Assembly: GCA_025024175.1 (NCBI GenBank)
Contig: QCXZ01000075.1
Coordinates: forward strand, 7,130,001-7,194,000
Length of the DNA: 64,000 nt
Direction of reading: 5' to 3'
Origin: Rhyzopertha dominica
Lineage: Eukaryota > Arthropoda > Insecta > Coleoptera > Bostrichidae
Shown here one piece after another: positions 11,134 through 22,933 of the stretch. A program made the position numbers and the translations under genes. Numbering within the stretch: the first letter of the stretch is position 1; the number at the start of each line of letters is the position of its first letter. Under the pieces are notes generated by a model that saw nothing but the letters and a program-made list of their open reading frames with translations, did not search any database and was not told where the DNA came from.

Positions 11134-11149
11134 ACTCTATTCCAAATAA

Positions 11150-12515
11150 CTAGAGTTGTAAGAAGCATATTACGCAGAAGTGGAAAGTTGATGTATGGGC
11201 CGCGTGGCGGCGAGTAACGCAATTCCACGAGAGCGCAATTGCCATACAACTGGAGTAATATACTATACTTTTTCTACAACACCTATGTTGCTATAATTTT
11301 ATATAGACTTTTTTCGACAAAAACAAATAGATTAATTACAGTAACTGAGTGTAATAACAAAATGTTGACAGACGTCAAATTGACTTCGAAAATGAAGTAA
11401 TCGCTTACAGTAATTGGACATTTTACTTTTATTTTATAATTATTTAGATATAATGTAAATACATTTTGAATGACAAAAAAATATAAAGTATAAACTACTA
11501 ACTGAAATGGGATAACATCATGTGAACGTTTTGTCAAAGTTGAAACTGTAACGTAATAAAAAAAATATGTGCTAGTCATAACATAACACTATCTGTAATA
11601 ACGACTTTACCAATCAAGTACACAGTGCATTATAGGCAGTTTACTAAGAAAAAAGGTATTTTTTCTTCACTTTTGCACATAACAAACAGGAAAATCATAA
11701 AATACACTTTAGGACAAAAAACGAAAATTTGTTTTCTAAACTTGTAGCAAAACAGCTGGTTGTTGTTTATCACTCGAGTGCCATCTGGAGGCAGTGTAAA
11801 TAGCCCACTTTTATCTCACGGGATTTTTTAATATAACAAAATTAATTAAAATTCTTATAAAAACTTGAAAATGAGTATTATTATTATTATTATTATAACT
11901 ATCACAAAAGCAAACTTTATTCGAAAAAAAGGTATATTTTCTTCATTTTTGCACATAATAAACAGGAAAATCGTAAAATAAATTTTAGGACAAAAAACGA
12001 AAAAATTTTTGTCGAGCAGTGTAATTCATCAAGAAAAGTGGTCAAGAAAGTAAATGATTAGTCGAAGGTAAATGACGAAAAGAAGTAAGATGTTACCGCA
12101 ATAAGTAATATGTATTTAGAAGCATGAAAACTAAGCACTATCNGTGTGAATAAAACCTACAGAATGAATGAGTTTAAAATACCTAGCTACATAAGCAATA
12201 AAGATAGTACCATGAGTAAGGGAGAACGGGCCAATTGTAACAACATAACTAAATANATTCTCCCAACTCCTTTATAAACNTTTAAGTTTCGTGGTTNTTT
12301 CTTCATGTCCCCTAAATGATTTATNTAATAAAAACGTTGAGTGCAGCGTCGAGAATTGCTTTTAATTATGTTTTGCTTTTGAGGGTTGTGGTTTTACCAA
12401 AGCAGGCGGTACAGTTGCGTTTAATAATTTCACCTGCCTAGTACAGTGTGGGCCAGAAGTCTCAGAACTAACATCTTTGCTAGAGGCAGGTGAAGTTGCA
12501 TTTGAACATTATTAT
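11150..12515. other. AT-rich stretch with tandem-like repeats and a (TTA)n tract
   Basis: The block AAAAAGGTATTTTTTCTTCA...TTTGCACATAA...CAGGAAAATC occurs twice (about 11648-11725 and 11925-12003), a divergent direct duplication. A (TTA)n microsatellite lies at about 11876-11897. No gene was recognised. Confidence 0.5.
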
Positions 12516-12520
12516 CTGTA

Positions 12521-13086
12521 AAGTTGCAACCGTTGGATAGGTCAGTGTCTGGACCACTTAAAGAGTATTTCAACACACATGCTGACGGTTGGCTAAAAGC
12601 TCATCCAGGTGAGAGAATGAACCACTATGGCTACCACATGGTGGAAATTAGTTGCCGTCCACTTTAAGAATTTGAGATAAGCCACAATACACAGGGGACC
12701 CGCTCGATAGATACATAACTCCACCTCCACAACCATTAACAGTTTCCTATACAACGCCAGCACACTTTAAACCCAACACAGACTGAAGCGTTGTCATCAA
12801 AGATCTCTAGGCTCCGTGGCCAACATATTGCCAAAGAAAGTTACCTAGAGCATCAAATCGCCAAAGCAACTCCACTCCATCACTCAGGGATATTCGTCCA
12901 CTGCCTAAAGCCAAATTTGACAAATCAAAGAGGAAATGTAGGCAGACTATGAAAACTACAATATGGATGGACACCCCAGAGAAGAACGAGCTGGCCGCAA
13001 TGAAACACAAACCTGTCATTGAGAAAAACAAAATGGTAGCAGTTCCTAAAAGAAAAGTAGATAAAGTATCAAGCAACGATCTGTGA
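12521..13086 (+). pseudogene. pogo/Tigger/jerky-type transposase C-terminus, degraded
   Basis: From 12521 the plus strand reads KLQPLDRSVSGPLKEYF and then WLKAHPGERMNHY before a stop (12665-12667). The LQPLD block is the hallmark that follows the third catalytic residue in pogo/Tigger/jerky DDE_1 transposases. After about 150 unreadable bases a second open stretch to 13086 contains SLRDIRPLPKAK followed by a basic tail, matching the C-terminal linker of the same family. The catalytic DDE part itself is missing upstream. Inactive relic. Confidence 0.65.
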
Positions 13087-13737
13087 GACTTATTATACAA
13101 ACAGCCGATTGATTACCGCTCACAATGGTTTACAAGTATGATTTGAAGCTGTCGTAAATAACAGACGAGTTCGCCACGTTCCACTGTTTTGCAGCGGAAT
13201 GGACCGTATCCAAAAATTGTGTTTAGGCTTTTTTAGAATTTTTTTCCGTGCACATAAATCAATGAGCATTATTTGTTGTTATTATTTGAACTACAAATAA
13301 TTTCTCATCTAATAGCTTTCAATGTATGACTAAATGGTATTCTTAACTAATTTCATGAGTAGTATTTATTTTTATAATCATGAATGGTAAATATTCCAAA
13401 TTCAAAGCGGCAGCCCATACTTTATAATTTTTGATCGCGGTGTGCAATCGGCGTCTGCCCTGTTTCATCACAGGTTAAAAATTTTTTTCAATCCGGAGGG
13501 TCATAAACGTAGTTTCTACATGTATATTTTTTTGGAAATAAAAAGAACTCGGAACTATTCTACTCCTACCATAAACGGTATTGAAAGCATATGTGTTTAC
13601 TTATATTTTAAAGTTTTACAGCATTTAAGCGTACCAAGTGCAATATTTTTTACTTATTCAGTCATGCCTACATACATGCTTACATTTAGCCACTTATTAA
13701 GAGGCGTTTGTGACAAGTACATTTCGTAGGGCAACTG

Positions 13738-14103
13738 GTGAGACAGATTATTAGGGTAATGGTCAACGCTAGTTACCATTCGGAGCAACTGGATAAAATT
13801 CCAAATACTAATAAGGCAACCATTCAAGACTACATAAAAAATTTTAAATTGACATACTCGCTTCTAAATGTGGACACACCATTCTACGATTCCCCCTATA
13901 TCATTGCATTTTCAACCCCATTTAAGCGATATGGGAGCGGTTGAAACAAAGAATTCGACGAGGGAACGCCGGTGGAAAATTTAGCAACGAAATGCTGCTA
14001 AAAATTAGACACGAAGTTGAAATAACAAGTGTCGATGCATGGAGAAATTCAGTGCGGCATGTACTGGACATTGAAAATCGGTACAGAGTGAATCATGTAT
14101 AAG
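13738..14103 (+). pseudogene. DDE transposase fragment, second Tc1/mariner-type family
   Basis: Reads VMVNASYHSEQLDKIPNTNK, so the second catalytic Asp is replaced by Val in the MxNAxYHS block. After a frameshift comes FNPI-stop-AIWERLKQRIRRGN, where the catalytic Glu codon of the NPIExxW block has become TAA. It then runs to RYRVNHV and a stop at about 14100. It is clearly different in sequence from the transposase at 1184-2538, so it is a separate family. A hammerhead-like motif follows 100 bp downstream, probably independently. Confidence 0.7.
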
Positions 14104-14201
14104 AACTAATAATAGAAATTAATCATGATTTTAGCAGTTTTAAATTTTATTGAGTTTGTCAATCGTATTATAAAGGTTTCTTTTTCTACGTTTTGACCTA
14201 T

Positions 14202-14246
14202 ATTGTACTGACGATGACTACCTGTTAGTCGAAAGCGCTTTACAAT
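14202..14246 (+). ncRNA. Hammerhead ribozyme-like motif (site 3, best stem I)
   Basis: ATTGTA (14202-14207) pairs perfectly with TACAAT (14241-14246) as stem I. CTGACGA (14208-14214) is a complete core, GACTA/TAGTC (14216-14220 and 14226-14230) is a 5-bp stem II, then GAAA (14231-14234). The palindrome AGCGCT spans 14234-14239, followed by T at the cleavage position. All universally conserved hammerhead bases are present. AGCGCT would give only 2 bp in one molecule but 6 bp between two, as in known minimal dimeric hammerheads. Confidence 0.65.
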
Positions 14247-14249
14247 TAA

Positions 14250-16580
14250 AGAATTAAGTGGATTACACTTCAAGAATTATTATATTAAAGAAGATTTCAT
14301 TAAATATTATTCCACTTTGAGAGTATGGATCAGTTTTTAATATTTTTTTTGGTATAGAAAGGATTGCCAATATCTGCCATCTCTACCTGCCGAACCGATA
14401 CTATTTGCTACGTTTGGTATCCATAATTTAGTAATTGCAGATGAACAACTAATATAACAATAGCACTTACCACTTGCAGATTCCAATTCCTGTTAACCAG
14501 CTTCTCCAACACCTGCAAATAAAACAGTGAGTTTATTTCAACAACCAATGCTTTAATAAAGCATTTGAAGAGTATTTACTTAATAGTTATGAGATATTAA
14601 TAATAATGAAATCCAACATCAATCGTTTTTTGTTTCGTACAGCATATTTCTATTTCAGCAAAGCAATGCGTGAAGACAGAATCGTTCTGTCAAAGCACTC
14701 TGCGAATGGGATTGTTCCTTTTTGTTTTAATTAACCCGCAGACAGCTAGGCAGTCGAGCGATGAAAGCTTTAAATGGCGATACAATTAAGAGTGCGGAAC
14801 TGCGGACCCAAAAAGCTAATAAAAGGCAATAAAAGGCTTAACCGCCTGCGGTTGTGCGTATTCGAATTTCGTGGACCTTATAAGCTTTTAAATGGAATCG
14901 CTTGGAGAATTTACATCAGTAGAGTAAAGCCCTTCCGTCTTCTGTCCGAAATTGCTGCCAGAAGAAATAAAAGTTGGTCGTACAGGATAATTATTGTTGT
15001 TATTTAATACTAAGTACATAAATGTTCAAGTAGCGTTTATTGAAGGAAAACATATTCCCGATTGGGCAACGCTACACCTCATATTTGATATTGGTCGCAC
15101 TGAGTCCAGATCTGCTGACTTCTTTGAAAAAACTCAGCTCCTGTCGATCTATGTGACATCGAAATTAGCTCACAAATTCAAAAGTTGAAAGGATTCGAAA
15201 TGCTAAATGGGTGAACCTAGAATAAAGTCTTAGCGTTGCCTACTTAAAAATACAAAACCTTCCATATTTAAAAAACCCGAGCGCCACCAGCTGGTCTGTG
15301 TGTCGACGGAAGTATTAAGGAAGTTTAAATTAATTGCAAGTTTAGCGAGCCGACACACTACATAAGGCTTCATTTTAAAACAGTTTGCTAGTTGAAAACT
15401 GGAGAGCAGGGCTGAAAGTAGTCGCTCATATTAGCAAACTTCTTAAAGTGCATGTGGTACGTAAGGTATGAACAAGAAAATAAAATCTCTGACCAAGTAC
15501 AAAGACTTTTGGGTACAAATGAAGTTTTAACGAAGCTGCATTCCTTATGAGCATTAGTTAGAAACTATAAAACTTCAAGGAACAAGCCGTAGAGACGATG
15601 TTTGTAAAAACTTCTATCATCAGGTATGAAATAACTAATAATCACCTTTTAAAAGCGAATTAATGAAACATAACAGACAAAAATAAAACATTCTGCGTAC
15701 AAACTAAATATGTGTTTCCTTATCTATTTACTTACAGCAATAATCAGATCCAAGGAGGCAAACCTTACAGAACATAAACTTTAATTTGTTCACAGGCGAG
15801 TATTCGCTTCAGTTAGTCTCAGCTGCATCGTTTTTTTACATTAATCAATTGGATCTGAATATTTTCCACACATAATATAGTTACATACTGCCTGTATTTT
15901 CTCAAAGCTAGATGCCAGGACTAATATTGTGGTTACTCATTGATGCAACTGGACCACATTTTTTTTATATTCTTCATTTCTAGAACCGAACACGACAGAT
16001 TTAAAATGTGAGCAGAATAACCAAATTAGACAATAATTGTGGGACCATTTAATATTCACAGGCAAAATAATCATATTGATTTTCATATTTAATATGCCCA
16101 CCAGTTATTTGTATATCTCGTCTTGTCCAACCTTTGCATTAAAACTGCCGAAAATAGTTACATGTCTTAGCTTGGGATTTCTGTATTAAGTATATGCATT
16201 CATAGAAGACCTCCCGGTTTTCTTCTATTTCATCTCTTATAGGTGCGTAGATATTTATAGTCCAATACTTACGCCTAATTTTTTATTTATACTCAATATT
16301 GACCGAAAATTAACCACACGCTTGCAATCTTTTTGCCCTAAAACTTACTACACCACTGTTGCTCAAGACATAATAGTCTACATTGCTTATAAAAACGACT
16401 TTCCGTTTTTGTCTCTTGAATAGCTGCTACTCGTATCTGAATATTACGATCGTTGAACACCTTTATCAAATTTTAAGATTATTTTGTTTAAATTAATTAA
16501 TTAATGGGGTCTCCATTGTCACCACTGCTAGCTTAGATATACATGAATCAAATCAAATAGTAATCTAGTTAATTGCGTTC
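14250..16580. other. Stretch without recognisable gene
   Basis: The region around 14690-15010 is less AT-rich and has a 77-residue plus ORF (from 14774) without recognisable domain. The rest is AT-rich. No RNA gene or repeat boundary was found. Confidence 0.4.
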
Positions 16581-16586
16581 AGTTTT

Positions 16587-17597
16587 GGGCACGCTATGAG
16601 GACGACATAAAATATTTTGTATTTGGACAAGTACAGACAGAAATGTGGATCAATTTTTGAATTACATAAACAGTATTCATGAAAAACTACAATTTACTAT
16701 CGAAAAAGAAAGAAAAAAGAAAACTTTTTAGACTTTAGACCTTTTAGAATTCAGGAAAACTAAATTTTAGCATTTATAGAAAACCAACCACTACCGATAC
16801 ATTAATTCATGCTGAATCTAAACAATCACTAAGTATAAAATTTTCGCCTTTTCATAGTTTAATTCACAGACTACTACAGGTTCCGCAAAGTACAGCAGAT
16901 TTTGAAAAGGTATCACACATTATAAAACAACTGGCAATAAGAAGTGGGTACAAACCAAAAATGATTGAAAAGAAGATCAGTATTAAGCAATCAAAACGAA
17001 TAATGCCACAATTTTACAATTCGCAAAGCTCAACTGAAGTTAAAATATGGCAGTCAATAAATTAAATAGGCAATGTTAGTGAAAAAATGTCAGGATACCT
17101 CTCTAATGATAATAGAAAGTTTATTCTCGTGAATAGAAGCAACTTAGGAGCATTGTTAGTAAACAATAAAGATAAGACGGACAACGGTAACAAAAGTGGT
17201 GTATACGAAATTAATTGTGAAGAATGTAATATTAGTTATATAGGTTGCACAGGTCGTAGTAAGGAAAGAATTAAAGAACATAAAAAATCCATATTAAATA
17301 ATAGGAACTTAACTGGATTTTCAAAACATTGTGTAACTCTCAATCTACATTTGACGAAAAAAGATTAAAAATATTATATAACGCTCAAAACGGCATCAGA
17401 ACCGAACACTTAAGAACCCCCACAAAAATATCTATAACGATCAAGTGGAATTCCCTAGTTTGTTGATTAACGCTGTCATAAATGTCACCCGCTCGTAGGT
17501 ATAGAGGCTCGTGGGATCTGCATCTAACTTTAAGCAACAGTGTCAATTATTGTAAACTCTTTGAAAAAGGCCTGATAGGCCGAAATATTTAAGAGGT
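16587..17597 (+). mobile_element. Penelope-like element A (RT end, GIY-YIG, ribozyme), degraded
   Basis: Order seen: RYEDDI at 16592 (the catalytic RYVDD block of PLE reverse transcriptases, with V to E), then from about 16760 NFSIYRKPTTTDTLIH and LIHRLLQVPQS in the RT thumb region, then GVYEINCEECNISYIGCTGR and RIKEHKKSI (17087-17368), a GIY-YIG endonuclease whose Y, Y-I-G and R landmarks are kept. A hammerhead-like motif closes the element. Multiple stops and frameshifts show it is dead. PLEs use the GIY-YIG nuclease to nick target DNA and the RT to copy the RNA there. Confidence 0.75.
17556..17597 (+). ncRNA. Decayed hammerhead-like motif (site 4) at PLE A 3' end
   Basis: CTCT before and AGAG after the core can pair as stem I. 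The core is TTGAAAA (expected CTGANGA), stem II is a perfect GGCC/GGCC around TGATA, then GAAA and a near-palindrome ATATTT. Two core positions are mutated, so it should be inactive; the layout is still clear. Confidence 0.45.
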
Positions 17598-17683
17598 TAA
17601 AATCAATAAAAACTGAAACATTACCAAGTGTTATAACTATTATATTATTTAAAAAATGGTTAGTTTAGAGCCGTCAAACAAGT

Positions 17684-18545
17684 CAATTGAATTAGTGTAG
17701 AGTACGCTTAAAAAAGGAATACGAAGAAACAATACATGTCCGCGTTTAAGTTCGGCAGTTGTAGATTTAGTGCGTAGAGAGGTAAATAGTATAACGAAGA
17801 ACTGTGGAAAAGCTGTATTAGGCATGTTATTGAAATTGAAAATAGCTATGTATCCCCAAATTTTCAAAATTTTATAATACATGTTAATGATGATGCTAGC
17901 AGTGATTCAGAATTTCACAGTAGTGATGATGATAATAATTAATATATTTATGTTATGTCGGTGTAAACTTGTTAGACTTTTTTGTAAAAATATAATAGAT
18001 GTATGGAATTATTTTTTTGTATTTAGAGCTTTAGATATAAAATATATATTCTTATTATTTTCTTTTAAAGTACTTGTCTTTTATTTACATATTTAGTTAC
18101 GTTAACCGTTAACCGCATGTTTCCAATAGTTAAAAGATTGTAAAAATATTAAAATGTATTGTTTATAATTTTCGGCTAGCACAGCATTCAACATATTCAC
18201 AGAATATAAATATCACAGGAATGTTAAAAATCAAAATAAAAACATTTAGGAATGTGAGATTTTTCTTTGCATATTAAAAAATGCTCAGATGTGCATGTTG
18301 TCTAGTTAGATCACAAATTTCATTATAACTAGATATACTTTGCTTGTGCAAAATAATGTTGCTACTCATCTAAAACTACGTACAATTCATGTTGAGACGT
18401 AAATAAAAACGATCGATGTTAAACCTCTTCTTAATAGAATGATTAAAAACTACTTAGAAGAATATACACTACACGCGTGCCGTTCCAACTGTGCCTGTAA
18501 ATAATATTGCAGGTTTGTAAAAACGGTAAGAGAGTTGCATTACTA
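17684..18545 (+). mobile_element. Tc1/mariner-type transposon, copy 2 (5'-truncated)
   Basis: Homologous to mariner copy 1 from the TGAATTAGTG block of the transposase end, through the acidic tail, to the right inverted repeat ending GTTGCATTACTA (18545) and TA. It lacks the nested ribozyme element and keeps the segment around AAATGCTCAGATGTGCATG that copy 1 lost. The coding part has a lost codon phase (GAAGAACTG for GAAAGAACTG) and an early TAG. Confidence 0.8.
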
Positions 18546-18549
18546 TACC

Positions 18550-20030
18550 TAATCACACTGGTCAAGAAGATTATTGTTACACAAAAAGTATTTTGTGTTT
18601 TAATCCTAGTTACCCATTGTAATAATAATATAATAGAGCATATATAAAGTTGTGTAAATATGCCGAAAAGCTTTTTGAACCATCCTGACTGTTTTGTCTT
18701 GTTTGCAGAGAAGTTACTTTCAAAAATCAGCGACGAAATTTCATATCGTTCATAAGTAGTTGTTATAATGAATTTTTTGACTTGTCCGTGCGCCATCACG
18801 ATATCTCGGGTACCTCATATATGCTGTAAATCGTGTGTTACTCTTTTTACTGGATGGATGGCACCTATATTTTTTCTGATTGCTACTTTTGCATGACTAA
18901 TATAAAAGGCATCACAAACAAATCGAAGCATACTGTAGAATATCCAGACTTGTCGTATGCTACCAAAGAGATTCCACATGAAGAAAATTTGCCTGTACCA
19001 GAAAATATGGAAAATCTACTGCATTCGACGCATCAACAGGTGAAACTCCGTTATAAAATCAGAACAAACCAGTTTTTGAGACACGGCAGTTCTTTGATTT
19101 GCTTGAACTATATCATCTTGAAAATAAATAATCTTTCGAACAGTGTAGATTGCTGTACTTACAGCTTCCGGAAACGAAACACTACCAACATCCTCTTGCC
19201 CCCACATAATCCAATAAGTCGCAGTCACTAACCACTAATCAGTTCACTTAAAATTGCACTTTTCAGTCACTACCGTACCGAAAAATCACTGAATAAATAG
19301 AACTAATTCGGCCGACAAACCGCAAACTACTGAACGCGTTGTGCGCACTGATACTTGATTCGCTAGCAAAAAGCACAGCACACTCANAAAAAAAGGCGAC
19401 AAAAAACTGTTATTAACCAAGGTGTCGCTCGAACTCTAAAGGACAAGCGTTTTTTGTTCGAATTTTTGCACGTAGCACCAGGTCATGTTTTCGTGCGGTG
19501 GTGGGATACGCGGTGCGTTTAAAAAGTCGTGGGGCTATTAAAATCATCAAATGAAGACCAGAAAATTTGATGGCGTGCAAAGCGACTATTTAAGGTAATA
19601 ATTATTGTGTAATGCAGGGTCGCTACAAAACAAAGTATGGAACCAGAAGGATATTTCTGGTTTTGTTCGACCGATTTTTCTGAAATTGCGCATGGACCTA
19701 TAGGTAATGAAAATGCATTTTCTGGAATTTTTTCAACTCCGTGTCAGCTCTCGTTTCCGAGATATGGGCTCAAGTTGCATTTTTTTTATGAGGATGGTGG
19801 TCAAAAGGCACATCATTAAAAAGGATATTTTGCCTGATTTCAAAAATGTATCGCACTCGTACAATTTATTGCTTCTGATTTAAAAAAAAAGTGTAAATGC
19901 AATAATTGAGCCTGACAATAAACGAAAAGAATGAAAACAATTTTCTTTATCGCTAAAATGGACAAAAAAACAAGTATTACCATTTTTCCTTGACTGGTGG
20001 TATTTTTCGTCTAGTTTGTTCAATTTATCG
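18550..20030. other. Stretch with possible TE debris only
   Basis: A few ORFs of 60-130 residues on both strands without recognised domains. 19540-19870 has wording such as TTTCCGAGATATGGGCTCAAG that I associate with non-coding parts of insect DNA transposons, likely connected to the transposase tail at 20036-20246. Confidence 0.35.
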
Positions 20031-20035
20031 CGAAT

Positions 20036-20246
20036 CGGGTACCCAAAAAGTAAAAAAAATGTTTTCATTGACTTTCTGACAGTGATGCAGCCTTGTTCTT
20101 TGTAGCATATATAGAGGTAAGTTCTGAATTTCTGCCCTGATTCCTCCTTGTAAATCTTCTGCATTATGTGGCCAATCAGCATAAATACGATTTTTCAGAT
20201 ACCCCCACAGGTAAAAATCAAGCGGCGTCAGATCAGGGGAACATAT
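20036..20246 (-). pseudogene. mariner-like transposase C-terminal fragment
   Basis: On the minus strand: CSPDLTPLDFYLWGYLKNRI then DLQGGIRAEIQ. SPDLTPLDFxLWGxLK is the block containing the third catalytic Asp (here SPDLTPLDF) of mariner-type transposases found widely in insects. It is truncated upstream at about 20246, where sequence homologous to mariner copy 3 begins, so the two elements are fused by insertion or rearrangement. Confidence 0.7.
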
Positions 20247-20249
20247 AAA

Positions 20250-20630
20250 AAAATATTTAAAAATGCTCAGATGTGCATGTTGTCTAGTTAGATTACAAAT
20301 TTCATTATAACTGGATATACTTTGCTTGTGCAAAATAATGTTGCTACTCATCTAAAACTACGTACAATTCATTTTGAGACGTAAATAATAACGATCTATG
20401 TAAAACCTCTTATTAACCGAATGATTAAAAACTACTTAGAATAATATACACTACACAAACAAAAAAAACGAGTTTTAAAACGGCTTAAAGCCGGCACTGG
20501 AAATTCGCAAAATCACAGAGAGAGGGTTGGTTTGATTTATGAGGGGTCGCGTGCCGTTCCAACTCTGCCTGTAAATGAAAGGTAAATAGTATTGCAGGGT
20601 TGTAAAAACGGTAAGAGAGTTGCATTACTA
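20250..20630 (+). mobile_element. Tc1/mariner-type transposon, copy 3 (3' end only)
   Basis: Matches copy 2 from AAAATGCTCAGATGTGCATG and copy 1 from GAGACGTAAATA through the AAAGCCGGCACTGG block to the right inverted repeat ending at 20630, followed by TA. No transposase coding part remains. Confidence 0.75.
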
Positions 20631-20634
20631 TACT

Positions 20635-21450
20635 TTTAATAATTGACAAGGAACCGTGTAAAGACAGCGTCAACGCAAGCGTTAACTGAACCAGACAGAT
20701 GCAGGCGACACCACCACTCACGATCCACCGCTTTTGCACAGCCGGAAACAGAATTCATTTACAAAACACCCGCACCACCGGAACCATAAGCGCAGAAATT
20801 GCCTACTGATTTTAGTTTTCCGTGAATTTCGTGCGACAGTTCAATTAACGGCCGTGAAAACTGCAACGCGAAACGTACGAGCGCACGCCCTTTACCGCCG
20901 ACAAAATGTTGACAGGCCAGAACGTTAATGGAGATTTAGTCCTTTATTTGTCTGCTCCGTTCGTGTGCAAACAGAACTTGATTGTAAAACAGAGAGCGGT
21001 ATTAAATTTGGGCTCAATCCCGGTCGTCCCAGTCGTCCCCAGTTTTAAGGTGTGCGATGATGGACGAGGTGTGTATCTTGGTCTTTAGGCTCGAGTGCTT
21101 CAGTTTGATCCATTGTTAATGTAAACTAAAGCCCATCGAGGGTGTCGATGTATGGCTGTTTCGGTATTAATTTCTGATGATGAAGATGTCATAGCCAATT
21201 GCAGCTTTTTTTAGACGTTACTCATTGACATTAGATCGTAGAAGATAATGATTTATGTTTACAATGCGATCATAGAAGTAGCAAGAGCTTTCTAGATCAA
21301 GCAATGCTCCTAAATGATGTATTTATTTATTATTATTTATCCCTGAAGTGCTTGTAAGTTTTGAAGTTTTTTGGACATTACTCGCGCATAATATGTGCAT
21401 ATCCCAAAAGTGTTTTCAAGTCAGTTTGCCTCACGTATAACAATATCCAC
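20635..21450. other. Moderately GC-richer stretch, no gene recognised
   Basis: 20640-21090 is richer in CG dinucleotides, with small plus ORFs (from 20734 and 20906) lacking known domains. The remainder is AT-rich. Confidence 0.35.
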
Positions 21451-21454
21451 AATA

Positions 21455-21600
21455 CGAGGGTGAATGCTTTCAGCGTCCATAATATAAGATAATATTTTCT
21501 CGGAAAGATTGCTGTCTCTTGAAAACACTGACAAAATGTCATTAGTCTGACGTTTCGATTACACCTGCAATCTTTGTCAAAGACGAAGAACCTCAAAATT
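21455..21600 (-). mobile_element. Short ribozyme-bearing element, relative of 28357-28501
   Basis: Both loci start on the plus strand with CGAGGGTGAATGCTTTCAGC. Here the remainder is the inverted form of the other copy, which suggests that the complete unit has this 24-bp word at both ends in inverted orientation. On the minus strand: GTCT-TTGACAA, stem II GATT/AATC, GAAACGTC, AGAC (21544-21584). GTCT and AGAC pair as stem I; the core differs from CTGACGA by two transitions. Confidence 0.55.
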
Positions 21601-21759
21601 TGCCTGACACAAGTTCAAACAAAATTTTGAAAGTAAATAAACAAATCACCAAGGAAGCGAGACGTCATAGAAACATCAATTAGTTTTGACGTGGTTTATT
21701 TATGTACGAAAGTACCCATCCCTGAAACGATAGATATCATCAAATCCAAGCTTATTAGC

Positions 21760-22848
21760 GATCCCCTAGGTGGCACGATAGCCAGATTATCTGAACATTG
21801 CTTAAAATCTACTTATTTCTTATGGAATGATAATTTTTATGAATAAAAATCAGGCTGTGCAATCGGTTCACCTCTAAGTCCTGTAGTAACCAACTTGTTT
21901 ATGCAAAATTTTGAACAGGTAGGGATAAACAGTTTTCAGTTTAAGCCAAAATGTTGGTATAGGTACGTAGATGACATTTTTGTTATTTGTCCCCACGGTA
22001 TAGAAGAATTGGATAGGTTTCTAAATCATTTGAACAGTCAAAATCCTGACATAATAATTACTATGGAATTAGAAAACAATGGTAGTTCACCTTTCTTAGA
22101 TGTCCAAATTTACAGAATACAGTTAGGACACAAGGTTTATAGAAAACCAACACACACAGACAGATAATTTACTTGCCACATCTCACCACCCTCCTTCTCA
22201 AAAGAATAGTCTTATAAGGACGTTATTTGTTAGAGCACAATGGATCTCAGACGAAAGTTCTTTACAAAAAAAATATATCATCTTAAATCAGCGCTAGTGA
22301 GGAATGGTTATAGCGATAAGAATATTTGGTCAGTTTTTAATAAAAGTGCTCATCCAAATCAAGTAAATTCTCAGCCAGGACAAAGTAAATTGAAGTTGAG
22401 TTTGTCTTATGTACAAGGCCTTTCGGATAAATTAAAGATGATGCTTAGAAAACACGATATTTTAGTTGTAGATAGTATATATAATATTTTAGATAAAATT
22501 TTAAGTTCTACTAAAGATAAAGTACATTTAGAAAGTGAAGGTGTTTACAAAATTATTTGTTCTTGCGGCAAGTGTTACATAGGTCAAACTAAAAGAAAAG
22601 TGGGTACGCGTTTGAAAGAACACATACGTGCTACTAGGCTACAACAGATAGATAAATCTTCCATAGCTGAATACTCATATTTGGCTAAACCCATGATTGA
22701 CTTTGATAAAACAAGAATTTTACATAGGGAAAAATATTATCACAAACGTCTAATAAAAGAAGCTATAGAAATTTATAGGAATACTAATAATTTTAATAGA
22801 GATTGTGAAAATTATGAGTTAGGTGACATTTGGAAGGCTATTTTGTAG
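21760..22848 (+). mobile_element. Penelope-like element B (RT fingers/palm to GIY-YIG)
   Basis: Read in order: GCAIGSPLSPVVTNLFMQNF (21853 on, RT block before the active site), RYVDDIFVICPHG (intact catalytic RYVDD), a stretch ending SPFLDVQIYR, YRKPTHTD, then after a frameshift near 22165 RTLFVRAQWISDE and ALVRNGYS. It closes with EGVYKIICSCGKCYIGQTKR and RLKEHIRA, a GIY-YIG nuclease with Y, Y-I-G and R intact, ending at 22848. This is the best-preserved PLE coding end in the window; the frameshift is its main visible lesion. The 5' half is missing. It sits head-to-tail with PLE C, an arrangement PLEs often show, but the two are too different to be a tandem duplicate. Confidence 0.85.
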
Positions 22849-22933
22849 TTATCTTTTACCAAGTAATTCGTGTATATCTAGTAGGTAGGTAGTTCCTTTT
22901 TCGTCGTTTTTATGGTTGTTCTTTAACCGTAAC

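Noticed and set aside
18443..18799. 118-residue minus ORF
   Set aside because: Overlaps the mariner copy 2 right end and continues into AT-rich DNA; hydrophobic low-complexity translation, no family.
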